Assembly: GCA_002900555.1 (NCBI GenBank) | Contig: MUGD01000055.1 | Location: 1-11,781, forward strand | Source of the DNA: Thermoplasmata archaeon M9B2D | Lineage (GTDB): Archaea > Thermoplasmatota > E2 > DHVEG-1 | Length of the DNA: 11,781 nucleotides | Direction: 5' to 3' | In this document: positions 1 through 5,577 of the stretch, one piece after another | Layout of the letters: every line of letters starts with the position of its first letter | Numbering within the stretch: position 1 is the first letter of the stretch | Made by a program: the position numbers and the translations under genes | Notes under the pieces: generated by a model | The model's input: the letters and a program-made list of their open reading frames with translations, nothing else | The model's database searches: none | Told to the model about the DNA's origin: nothing

Positions 1-129
1 ATGTTTGCCATCGGCGTCTATATGGGAGTGCAGTCGGTTATGGAATCCCTAGAAGAAATCAATGAAGAAGAAAAAATGGCAACGCACGCTGTCAAACCCT
101 CATACGAACAGCACCACAAACGCAAATAA
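1..129 (+). CDS. C-terminal end of an unidentified protein (cut by window edge)
   Basis: The frame is open from the first base and ends with TAA at 127-129. The window happens to begin with ATG, but this may be an internal Met because the frame is not closed on the left. The 42 visible residues start with a short hydrophobic stretch (MFAIGVYMG), which could be the end of a membrane helix. A strongly acidic segment (EEINEEEK) and a basic His/Lys tail ending HHKRK follow. A hydrophobic helix followed by a charged tail would suit the cytoplasmic C-terminus of a membrane protein, but that is inference. No family is recognisable from this fragment. Confidence 0.5.
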   Translation: MFAIGVYMGVQSVMESLEEINEEEKMATHAVKPSYEQHHKRK

Positions 130-248
130 ACCCACGGAACAAACAACGCTTGTGCAATTCCTTCAAAAATAGCAGGAGACCGTCTCTACGAGAAAGACCG
201 TTACGGACTAATGAAAGAAAACATACCAATGCATGCACTTTTCGGTTC

Positions 249-286
249 ATGAGAAAATACCAGCAGACGTGTGTTTCTTTTCTCAT
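249..286 (+). repeat. 9-bp inverted repeat ahead of an oligo-T run
   Basis: ATGAGAAAA at 249-257 is the exact reverse complement of TTTTCTCAT at 278-286, with 20 bases between them. A run of eight T lies at 305-312, 18 bases beyond the second arm. The pair could be a transcript-end structure for the gene ending at 129, although that gene stops 120 bases earlier. It could also be part of an untranslated RNA. Function is not shown. Confidence 0.4.
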
Positions 287-447
287 CCAAGACCCCCTCA
301 TTCCTTTTTTTTCATGGATACCACGTCCAATACCCTTTTAGTATGCACTTAAAGAGTGATGTCTGTCTCTTTGTATGACCCACGGCAGACCGAGAAGAAT
401 CCATACATGGATGAAGTATCACCACTCACATCAGAGGATGACGCGAC

Positions 448-466
448 ATAGAAGGACTACTTCTAT
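448..466. repeat. Perfect 7-bp hairpin with 5-base loop
   Basis: ATAGAAG at 448-454 pairs exactly with CTTCTAT at 460-466 around the loop GACTA. It lies in the empty stretch downstream of the minus-strand gene 604-828. No T-run follows directly on either strand, so it is not a textbook terminator. Confidence 0.4.
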
Positions 467-563
467 CCCCCGATACTCGATCCCATTTTCATAAGTGGGG
501 AAGCAACACAGAAAAACACCATCACCTCCAACCCTGCAAAGTACCCCGATGAGAAAAAAGCGG

Positions 564-595
564 TACCTGACAATGAAACAACAACACGGAAAAAA
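564..595 (-). terminator. Oligo-T terminators for the small membrane gene
   Basis: On the minus strand two runs of six T (595-590 and 569-564) lie 9 to 40 bases beyond the stop codon of the 604-828 gene. Archaeal RNA polymerase commonly terminates at such runs without a hairpin. The assignment rests on position and base composition only. Confidence 0.4.
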
Positions 596-603
596 TCCTG
601 TAG

Positions 604-828
604 TTACCGGTGTACCTTCTCTTTTACAACCAGGTAAAAACCAAGGGTGAACATCACCACTGAGACCAAAAGCAACGCCACACCGAGCGGATAGAGCGGA
701 CGGCTGACGCCCATAAGGTAGCCTTGCGAGGAGTACACATACTGGGTGAAGTCCTGTGCAAGAAACCCGATGATAACCAGGACCACACTTGACAGAATCA
801 GATACAGACCAAGCCGCTCGTGCTTCAT
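604..828 (-). CDS. Small two-helix membrane protein, unknown function
   Basis: A 74-residue protein with two clear hydrophobic helices at about residues 8-24 and 46-68, joined by a polar loop rich in Tyr, Gln and Ser. It starts MKHERLG and ends with a basic tail, KEKVHR. The helix and charge layout suggests both ends are cytoplasmic. The start at 828 is well supported: AGAGGA (838-833) sits four bases upstream, and a TATA-like TTTTTATG (875-868) gives a short leader. The gene is divergent from the beta-lactamase-fold hydrolase, sharing a 171-base control region with it. This hints at, but does not prove, a shared role at the cell envelope. No family is recognised. The overlapping longer frame (431-958, same strand) is judged a shadow. 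Confidence 0.7.
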   Translation of the reverse strand: MKHERLGLYLILSSVVLVIIGFLAQDFTQYVYSSQGYLMGVSRPLYPLGVALLLVSVVMFTLGFYLVVKEKVHR

Positions 829-867
829 GCGTTCCTCTTATCTTCTGGTCTGTTAAAGAGCTCATTG

Positions 868-875
868 CATAAAAA
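868..875 (-). promoter_or_regulatory. TATA box for small membrane protein gene
   Basis: The minus strand reads TTTTTATG, about 44 bases before the start codon at 828. A start site some 25 bases downstream would give a leader of roughly 17-20 bases that contains the AGAGGA ribosome site. Confidence 0.5.
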
Positions 876-937
876 CATATCAGCACACCCTCAATGGCAC
901 AACCCGCAGCAGCAGAGACACACGAAGAGGAAATACG

Positions 938-946
938 TTTATATAA
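938..946 (+). promoter_or_regulatory. TATA box for the beta-lactamase-fold hydrolase
   Basis: TTTATATAA matches the archaeal TATA consensus and is preceded by purine-rich GGAAATACG, suitable for a BRE. It lies 54 bases before the start codon at 1000, which predicts a leader of about 25-30 bases. AGGGGGA at 983-989 would be the ribosome site. Confidence 0.65.
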
Positions 947-999
947 CAAAAACACCATAGATTTCCCAAAAGAGAAAAAAACAGGGGGACTACGTACTC

Positions 1000-2346
1000 A
1001 TGAAGAAGACCACCATCAAAATCATGACGCTGTGTAGCATACTATGCTTTCTTGGGGTGACCCTCGCACCACTGCACACAGCGTTGCCTCAACAAACACA
1101 AACAGATGAACAACCGATACGTCACTTAGCCTCTGACGTGCTCTTCGATCAAAAGATCTCCATTCTTATGCGACTTGCAGGGTTCCGTTCCCTTTCCACC
1201 TGTATCATAAAAAACGACACCATCATCTGGTCCAAGGGATATGGTTTCTACGATGTGCCAGAACAGAAACAGACGACCATAGACACCATCTATGTGCTTG
1301 CGTCCATCACCAAGACCATTGTCGGCACCGCGCTGATGCAGCTCTATGAACAAGACCTCTTTGACCTTGATGACGACGTCAACGACTATCTGCCCTTTGA
1401 GTTGCGTAACCCCAATTTCCCTGACGACCCTATCACCATCCGGATGCTTCTATCGCATACCTCCAGTCTGAACACCAACACCCAAATGCAGTACTACTGG
1501 TTCAACTTCTCAGGTGACCCTCCCTTTCCGTTCTTCCCAGAGCCGTACCTCAGGGAGTTCCTCCTGCCAGGGGGCCGGTACTATGACCAAAGCGTCTGGA
1601 GTACGAAATACCGCCCTGGGGAGCAGGCGATGTACGCGAACGTCGGCTTTGACCTCATCTCCTACCTTGTGGAAATCATTTCAGGAGAACCGTTCCTGCA
1701 ATACTGCGACATTCATATCTTCACCCCGTTGGAGATGCACAACACGAGTTTCAACCTCTCTAGACTTGCCATCGAATTGGTGGCAATCCCGTATCAGCGG
1801 TTCGCGGGGAGGTACTATACTATCAACGAACTCGACGTCCTTTTTGGAAACTACACGCCACCAGAGAAATACTGGAGAGGCAGGTTCTACCCCGCTGGAG
1901 GGTTGTATTCGACGGTCTCTGATCTGTCTCATTTCCTTATCATGCATATGAACCAGGGGATGTACAAGGACACCAGGATCCTCGAGGAAGAGACCGTGGC
2001 GCTGATGCATGAGATCCAGCCAGGTAACAGCCTTGGGTATGGCCTTGCATGGATGCATACGAAGATCAGCCCGCGTCTGACCGCATCAGGCCATGCCGGG
2101 GATTTGTACGGCGTGGACACATGGATGCTGTATGAACCCGACAACGATCTTGGAGTCATTTATCTTGCCAACGGAAACCCTGGATACAGCCTTCTGCTGC
2201 TTCGCGGATCTATCATCTGGCGGTATATCCTGTATAGCCTGTTCACAAAACAAGGGAACCTTGATGGGGAGACAGCGCAGTGTCCCTTATCCTTTGACCT
2301 CGTTCTTCGAAAGCCCCTGATGATGTCTGTAAACCAATGCTGGTAA
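1000..2346 (+). CDS. Secreted serine hydrolase, beta-lactamase class C / PBP-like fold
   Basis: A 448-residue member of the Beta-lactamase family (PF00144: class C beta-lactamases, DD-peptidases, esterases). Residues 1-30 form a signal peptide: basic start MKKTTIK, hydrophobic core, then a polar QQTQTDEQ stretch. The catalytic set is complete: SxxK as SITK at 102-105 (nucleophile Ser102, Lys105), YxN as YAN at 212-214, and GHAG at 364-367 in place of the KTG box. The family motif LLSHTSSL is at 150-157, and RFYPAGGLYSTVSDL at 295-309 is the usual conserved stretch before the last third. It should act outside the membrane on an ester, amide or peptide; the substrate cannot be read from sequence. 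Most archaea lack murein, so cell-wall peptidase or antibiotic activity should not be assumed. The last 40 residues show no membrane anchor. It has its own TATA box (938-946) and converges with the flavoprotein gene, 47 bases apart. Confidence 0.9.
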   Translation: MKKTTIKIMTLCSILCFLGVTLAPLHTALPQQTQTDEQPIRHLASDVLFDQKISILMRLAGFRSLSTCIIKNDTIIWSKGYGFYDVPEQKQTTIDTIYVLASITKTIVGTALMQLYEQDLFDLDDDVNDYLPFELRNPNFPDDPITIRMLLSHTSSLNTNTQMQYYWFNFSGDPPFPFFPEPYLREFLLPGGRYYDQSVWSTKYRPGEQAMYANVGFDLISYLVEIISGEPFLQYCDIHIFTPLEMHNTSFNLSRLAIELVAIPYQRFAGRYYTINELDVLFGNYTPPEKYWRGRFYPAGGLYSTVSDLSHFLIMHMNQGMYKDTRILEEETVALMHEIQPGNSLGYGLAWMHTKISPRLTASGHAGDLYGVDTWMLYEPDNDLGVIYLANGNPGYSLLLLRGSIIWRYILYSLFTKQGNLDGETAQCPLSFDLVLRKPLMMSVNQCW

Positions 2347-2393
2347 GGGAACTACATAACAAAAAGCATGATTCGTATTTGTGGTTCGTCTGA

Positions 2394-3272
2394 TTATTTT
2401 GGAACACCCACCACGCTTAAGTACAGCACGCTTTCGTCTTTCCCGTCGACACCGATGATGCTGTTGACCTCGTCATCGTACAACGCTGCGACCTGGCAGG
2501 ACCCAAGACCCAGACTGACCGTTGCAAGCGCGAGGTTCTGTGCGATATGCCCTGCGTCAAGGTACATGTACCGGTACGCACGCTGCCCGTATTTGCATTT
2601 CGAGCGGTCGAACACGGCAGACCAGACGAACACGACCGCGGCAGTGGCACACATCTCCTGGTCTAATGCAGCCTGCGCGATCGCATCCTGATAATCCCCT
2701 TTGGTGAGCTGCTCGAGGCGATGATGCCTGATATCGTAATGGTACACGCCGCTGTGCAGATCCTGCACGCGATGGACCACAAGATACGTTTCAATGGGGT
2801 ACAACGCTCCTGCGGATGGCGCGGTGCGGAAAGACCACCCCTGCTCGGTCCGCTGTATCCCTGTCGATGCCCAGAGCAGGTAGGAGAGCTGCTCAAGAGA
2901 TAGTGGTTTTGTGGAAAAACTCCTGATACTTTTCCGCATCTTAATGGTCTCATCAAACGTGGTTTTCGAAAGCGACAGTGGCGTATGCAATGCGACATGA
3001 TCAACATCAGGATACGTCTTATACAGGTCTGGTTGTATCGACCAATCTGGCCCCTCACCAAGGCGCCTGCGAGAGTATTTCGTCTGTTGATGGAAGCTAT
3101 CTCCTACTTTGTTTTCAGAAACAAGATCACCTCTGCAATGATGAAACGAAGGTATGTCGGTTTTTAAGAATTTTGTCTGCTGACAAGTTCGGGGGACATA
3201 GTGAATCAAACATCTGGAGGAACAGAAGAAGGAAAGCGACGAAATTGGTATAAAACTGCGAACCGTCATCAT
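2394..3272 (-). CDS. SagB-type nitroreductase-family dehydrogenase; start uncertain (probably near 3122)
   Basis: A flavoprotein of the nitroreductase superfamily, closest to the SagB/ThcOx-type dehydrogenases that use FMN; some members oxidise azolines in modified peptides. Numbered from ATG 3272, the conserved N-terminal signature HQQTKYSR is at 61-68 and the FMN-phosphate-binding RKSIRSF at 113-119. APSAGALYPIETYL (151-164) and the C-terminal block with RYMYLDAGHIAQN (234-246) and LGLGSC (254-259) follow. The open frame gives 292 residues, but the first 50 look non-coding, and homology begins at about residue 51 (VSENKVGDSF). A near-perfect Shine-Dalgarno, AGAGGTGATC (3134-3125), sits just before that point, yet the codon there is GTT (3122-3120). 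There is no in-frame ATG, GTG or TTG until well inside the conserved domain. A TATA box at 3256-3249 would also start transcription downstream of 3272. No YcaO or precursor-peptide gene is adjacent, so the substrate is unknown. Confidence 0.85.
   Translation of the reverse strand: MMTVRSFIPISSLSFFCSSRCLIHYVPRTCQQTKFLKTDIPSFHHCRGDLVSENKVGDSFHQQTKYSRRRLGEGPDWSIQPDLYKTYPDVDHVALHTPLSLSKTTFDETIKMRKSIRSFSTKPLSLEQLSYLLWASTGIQRTEQGWSFRTAPSAGALYPIETYLVVHRVQDLHSGVYHYDIRHHRLEQLTKGDYQDAIAQAALDQEMCATAAVVFVWSAVFDRSKCKYGQRAYRYMYLDAGHIAQNLALATVSLGLGSCQVAALYDDEVNSIIGVDGKDESVLYLSVVGVPK
3125..3134 (-). promoter_or_regulatory. Near-perfect Shine-Dalgarno marking the true flavoprotein start
   Basis: The minus strand reads AGAGGTGATC, which can pair with nearly all of the archaeal 16S rRNA tail (anti-SD complement AGGAGGTGATC). 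It is two bases from the GTT codon at 3122-3120, where the SagB-like sequence begins. The spacing from GGTG to that codon is five bases, ideal for initiation. This is the strongest ribosome site in the window, so translation probably starts here whatever the codon. Confidence 0.6.
3249..3256 (-). promoter_or_regulatory. Candidate TATA box for the flavoprotein gene
   Basis: The minus strand reads GTTTTATACC, with the TATA core at 3256-3249. It predicts a transcript start near 3225, hence a leader of about 100 bases before 3122. A closer, weaker alternative is TTCTTAAAAA at 3170-3161, which would give a leader of about 15 bases. Which one is used cannot be decided from sequence. Confidence 0.4.
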
Positions 3273-3287
3273 TAACGATTGTTAATG
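3270..3287. promoter_or_regulatory. Perfect palindrome, possible operator
   Basis: CATTAAC (3270-3276) and GTTAATG (3281-3287) are exact inverted copies around GATT. The site lies just upstream of the minus-strand TATA candidate at 3249-3256 and about 100 bases upstream of the TATA box of the gene at 3435. The size and symmetry suit a dimeric DNA-binding regulator. No terminator function is apparent. Confidence 0.4.
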
Positions 3288-3383
3288 AACTACTGTTTTG
3301 AAAAAGTTGTAGTACCTGTCGATAAATGACACAAAAAAACCAATTTTACCATGAGCCCTATCTGGTGACCTCCTCCAAGAAAA

Positions 3384-3393
3384 CTATATATAG
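3384..3393 (+). promoter_or_regulatory. TATA box for the Gly/Cys-rich secreted protein
   Basis: CTATATATAG lies 51 bases before the start codon at 3435. A start site about 25 bases downstream leaves a leader of about 20 bases that includes AAGGGG (3422-3427), seven bases before ATG. Confidence 0.6.
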
Positions 3394-3434
3394 TCAAGGG
3401 AAATCTGAATTTATAAAAAATAAGGGGTAAAAAC

Positions 3435-3881
3435 ATGAAAAAATACATCGGTGTCGCACTAGCGACCATAGCGTTGATATCAATGGGAAGCGCCTCTGCC
3501 GTGCTGCTCCAGATAAGCGAGATAAAGACCAGTCCGTTGACAACAGGGACCCTTGATTGTGGTGGCGGCTGCGGTGGCGGCGGGTGCCATAACAATACGA
3601 ACATGACAGAAATAACCGGGGTCCTACAGTACAATAACACAGTCTTTAAGATCGGCACAACAACCTTGAATTTCGGATGTTACGACTACCTAAACAGCAC
3701 AACATCACCCTATGATTTCGATGGCGATGGCGAGATCGAAACGATCTTAAACGAGCTTCTTGGCCTGGTCGGGACCACAATCACCGTGGAAGGATACACC
3801 CGATGCCAAAACCGCTTCATCGTGTTCTACATCAACGGAATCGAGTACCGGGATTGCACCGCAATCGAATCTCTCGCATAA
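3435..3881 (+). CDS. Small secreted Gly/Cys-rich protein, unknown family
   Basis: A 148-residue exported protein. Residues 1-22 form a classic signal peptide ending in a signal-peptidase-I-like SASA. The mature chain carries a striking cluster, DCGGGCGGGGCHNN at 41-54, with Cys at 42, 46 and 51 plus His52. Three further Cys lie at 82, 124 and 141. Six cysteines in an exported protein suggest disulfides; alternatively the Cys/His cluster could bind a metal. DFDGDGEIE at 94-102 resembles a calcium-binding loop, and several N-glycosylation sequons (NNT, NMT, NST) are present. The rest alternates like beta strands (GTTITVEGY, RFIVFYINGIEY) and could be a small barrel of OB type, but that is a guess. 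There is no anchor after the signal peptide. The start is set by AAGGGG at 3422-3427, and the gene has its own TATA box and T-rich terminator, so it is probably a single-gene unit. I do not recognise the family. Confidence 0.8.
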   Translation: MKKYIGVALATIALISMGSASAVLLQISEIKTSPLTTGTLDCGGGCGGGGCHNNTNMTEITGVLQYNNTVFKIGTTTLNFGCYDYLNSTTSPYDFDGDGEIETILNELLGLVGTTITVEGYTRCQNRFIVFYINGIEYRDCTAIESLA

Positions 3882-3883
3882 CC

Positions 3884-3907
3884 AAAAAATTTTTCCTTTT
3901 TTTCTTT
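3884..3907 (+). terminator. T-rich terminator after the Gly/Cys-rich gene
   Basis: Immediately after the stop codon (3879-3881) comes A6T5, then CC, T7, C and T3. The T runs are 3890-3894, 3897-3903 and 3905-3907. Archaeal polymerase terminates readily at such oligo-T tracts. Confidence 0.65.
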
Positions 3908-3917
3908 AATTCCTCCG

Positions 3918-3960
3918 TGTGAACATCACATCCATTAAGATAATATCTGTGTGAGTGTTC
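3918..3960. repeat. Inverted repeats between terminator and next promoter
   Basis: GAACATCACA (3921-3930) is inverted as TGTGAGTGTTC (3950-3960), with one bulged G. The left arm is also part of a compact palindrome, TGTGA-ACA-TCACA (3918-3930). The pair lies after the T-rich terminator and about 48 bases upstream of the TATA box of the gene at 4049, where an operator would fit. Confidence 0.35.
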
Positions 3961-4007
3961 AAAGCGAAGTCTGCATGGAAAACCAAGGCAACGACACGCA
4001 GCAAACC

Positions 4008-4013
4008 TTAAAA
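4008..4013 (+). promoter_or_regulatory. Weak TATA-like element for the TSP3/PKD gene
   Basis: CCTTAAAAG contains TTAAAA, with purine/C-rich GCAAACC upstream. It is 41 bases before ATG 4049, which predicts a leader of only about 10-15 bases. That fits the absence of a clear Shine-Dalgarno. Confidence 0.35.
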
Positions 4014-4048
4014 GAATTCAACAAATACAACACATAATCATCTGACGT

Positions 4049-5191
4049 ATGCGTATGAGGATAGATCTCAAAAACAAGGTCCATATTTTTATCATTATTA
4101 CAGTCAGTGTCATCGCCCTGATGTCTGCGATGTCGGTGATGATCATACTTAACCCCTACCTCCAGGGATCCCCTGTTGAAGACACTGATAAGGACGGTGT
4201 CCCTGACGAGCAGGATACCTGCCCCGCGGTCTACAACCCTGATCAAATCGACGAGGACAATGATGGCATCGGTGACGCATGTGACACCTGCACTGATACC
4301 GATGGGGATGGATACGGCAACCCAGGGTATCCGGCGAATACCTGCCCTGACGACAACTGCCCACACGTCTCCAATGCAAACCAAAGCGACAAAGACAAAG
4401 ATGGCATCGGTGACGCGTGTGATAAATGCCCAGACGACCCGAACAACGAGGATTTTGACAATGACGGCATCTGTGGTGCCTCAGACAACTGCCCAGATGC
4501 CTATAACCCTGATCAGACAGACTCTGACGACGATGGCATCGGTGATGCATGTGAAAAGCCACCAACAGCTAATTTCACCTACACCCCCCTCTACCCCCTG
4601 TACGGCGAGGTGATACAGTTCCAGGATACCACGATAGAGGGCGGAGGACTCCTTTTACAATGGCATTGGACGTTTGGTGATAACACCTCATCAGATGAAC
4701 GACACCCGAACCATCAATACCTGACCATGGGGGTGTACACAGTGCAGGTAGAGGTGACAGACCAGAACGGAAAGATAGGCACGGCAACAAAACAAGTCGC
4801 GGTTGTTGACAACGACCCTCCAGAAGAACCGATGGTTGCAGGCCCACGCATCGGAAAAACAAACGTTGACTACCTGTACACATTCAAAGCAACTGACCCT
4901 GATGAAAACCAGATATATTATTCGATAGACTGGGGGGATGGCACCGGCGTACTACGACTTGGACCGTACGATTCTGGCTCTGTAGCAACCGCATCGCACC
5001 GATGGCTGACCACGGGAAGATCCATCATCACGGTACGGACACAGGACGAGTACAACGCTCTGAGCGACCAAACATCATGGCAGGTCATCGTACCGCTGAA
5101 CATCTATACGCTTAACCCGTTCTTCATCCGATTTTTTGAGAACGATCATCAACTATCATTCTTCACGAAATGGTACATGTATGTAGAATAA
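4049..5191 (+). CDS. Membrane-anchored thrombospondin type 3 repeat / PKD domain protein
   Basis: A 380-residue surface protein. A basic N-terminus ([10 protein letters not shown]) precedes one hydrophobic helix at about 11-34, which serves as signal anchor or signal peptide. Residues 44-160 hold thrombospondin type 3 repeats: calcium motifs such as DTDKDGVPD and [12 protein letters not shown], separated by CP.(V/A)YNPDQ-type spacers, with paired cysteines. A PKD domain follows at about 161-243, with the hallmark WTFGDN and a closing Y.V.VEVTD pattern. A second PKD-like module follows at about 250-350 with SIDWGDGTG. The last 30 residues are aromatic-rich with no clear helix. TSP3 repeats bind several calcium ions and stiffen the chain, and PKD domains are protein- or sugar-contacting modules, so a surface or adhesive role is inferred. 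ATG 4049 and ATG 4055 are both possible starts, since the ribosome site is weak. The pilus locus lies just downstream, but transcription is separate. Confidence 0.88.
   Translation: MRMRIDLKNKVHIFIIITVSVIALMSAMSVMIILNPYLQGSPVEDTDKDGVPDEQDTCPAVYNPDQIDEDNDGIGDACDTCTDTDGDGYGNPGYPANTCPDDNCPHVSNANQSDKDKDGIGDACDKCPDDPNNEDFDNDGICGASDNCPDAYNPDQTDSDDDGIGDACEKPPTANFTYTPLYPLYGEVIQFQDTTIEGGGLLLQWHWTFGDNTSSDERHPNHQYLTMGVYTVQVEVTDQNGKIGTATKQVAVVDNDPPEEPMVAGPRIGKTNVDYLYTFKATDPDENQIYYSIDWGDGTGVLRLGPYDSGSVATASHRWLTTGRSIITVRTQDEYNALSDQTSWQVIVPLNIYTLNPFFIRFFENDHQLSFFTKWYMYVE
4262..4554 (+). repeat. Three 23-base direct repeats encoding TSP3 units
   Basis: Nearly identical 23-base copies encoding DGIGDAC occur at 4262-4284, 4400-4422 and 4532-4554, with only one or two differences between copies. 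They fall within the calcium-binding repeats, so they reflect protein duplication and are not mobile DNA. Confidence 0.75.
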
Positions 5192-5194
5192 AAC

Positions 5195-5205
5195 TTAAAT
5201 ATATA
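5195..5205 (+). promoter_or_regulatory. TATA box for the ribbon-helix-helix gene
   Basis: TTAAATATATA starts three bases after the stop codon of the preceding gene and 63 bases before ATG 5258. It predicts a leader of about 25-30 bases containing GAGGTGA. Confidence 0.6.
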
Positions 5206-5257
5206 CAAATGAACCATATAAAAACAATCCTTGTTTGGATATATGAGGTGAAACAAT

Positions 5258-5422
5258 ATGCCAAAGATATCGATCAGAGTCTCGGATTACACCTATTGGA
5301 GATTGCTTGGTTCAGGGGACAACGTCTCCAGTATCGTACAGAAAGCACTCAAAGAATACTGGAAAGAAAACCAACCACAGAAAAAAATAACAACCACCAC
5401 GATGATTCGTTCAGACGAATAA
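5258..5422 (+). CDS. Ribbon-helix-helix DNA-binding protein (54 residues)
   Basis: This short frame reads MPKISIRVSDYTYWRLLG and continues to a TAA at 5420-5422. The pattern fits the CopG/Arc/MetJ ribbon-helix-helix fold. A strand of alternating residues (KISIRVS, 3-9) would lie in the DNA major groove. A first helix (about 10-18) and a turn with Gly18 and Gly20 follow. The second helix (about 23-37, VSSIVQKALKEYWKE) begins with the typical N-V-S cap. A basic, Thr-rich tail (QKKITTTT) completes it. The ribosome site GAGGTGA at 5245-5251 is seven bases before ATG. The gene has its own TATA box (5195-5205) and an oligo-T terminator (5452-5459). Such proteins act as dimers on palindromic operators. 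Its position 155 bases before the pilus operon makes it a candidate regulator of that operon, which is inference. A longer overlapping frame (5170-5466) is a shadow. Confidence 0.75.
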   Translation: MPKISIRVSDYTYWRLLGSGDNVSSIVQKALKEYWKENQPQKKITTTTMIRSDE

Positions 5423-5451
5423 GCGAAAGCCAAGTGGCTCTCCCATCACTC

Positions 5452-5459
5452 TTTTTTTT
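5452..5459 (+). terminator. Oligo-T terminator after the RHH gene
   Basis: A run of eight T lies 30 bases after the stop codon. A small inverted repeat, AGCCA-AG-TGGCT (5428-5439), precedes it. Confidence 0.6.
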
Positions 5460-5491
5460 CAAATAAGACAAAACGCCCTCAAGCGAAAGAG

Positions 5492-5500
5492 TTTTATGAT
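5492..5500 (+). promoter_or_regulatory. Candidate TATA box for the pilus operon
   Basis: GTTTTATGAT is preceded by purine-rich AAGCGAAAGA, a possible BRE. It lies about 80 bases before the preferred start at 5578, so the leader would be about 55 bases. It is the best TATA match between the RHH terminator and the ATPase gene. Confidence 0.45.
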
Positions 5501-5577
5501 ACATTCTCGTTAGCGTATTTAGCACTATTTGTACTCTAACACTAAAATAAGGAGTGATGGTAAGGAGAGAATTCAAA

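Larger units (their letters stand above)
130..603. other. Intergenic stretch with two hairpins, no convincing gene
   Basis: No reading frame here has both a good ribosome site and protein-like composition. The longer open frames on both strands (92-301, 150-341, 431-958) are rich in Cys, Arg and Phe and lack Shine-Dalgarno sites. A 30-codon frame starts at ATG 359 and ends at TAG 449-451, too short to support. What can be seen: a 9-bp inverted repeat (249-286) followed by an eight-T run at 305-312, a 7-bp hairpin (448-466), and two six-A runs at 564-569 and 590-595. Read on the minus strand, the A runs are oligo-T and could end transcription of the small gene at 604-828. Confidence 0.5.

Noticed and set aside
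359..451. 30-codon frame starting at ATG 359
   Set aside because: Too short, no clear Shine-Dalgarno, and no recognisable pattern.
466..500. A minus-strand stretch encoding NGIEYR resembles the end of the Gly/Cys-rich protein (3830-3855)
   Set aside because: Only about 14 of 16 bases match and nothing on either side continues the similarity, so a duplicated gene remnant is not supported.
431..958. 175-codon open frame on the minus strand
   Set aside because: Its sequence is rich in Cys, Arg and Phe, with no ribosome site. It overlaps in another frame the better supported 604-828 gene and runs through the divergent promoter region.
3290..3658. 122-codon minus-strand frame with GGAGGAGGTCACC upstream of an internal ATG
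   Set aside because: It runs antisense through the Gly/Cys-rich gene. The Shine-Dalgarno-like string is not followed by a plausible protein (about 20 codons).
3975..4037. 20-codon frame ATG 3975 to TAA 4037
   Set aside because: No ribosome site, and it overlaps the TATA element of the next gene; it is likely chance.
5170..5466. 98-codon frame overlapping the RHH gene
   Set aside because: It is a shifted-frame shadow of the RHH gene and starts inside the preceding gene without a ribosome site.
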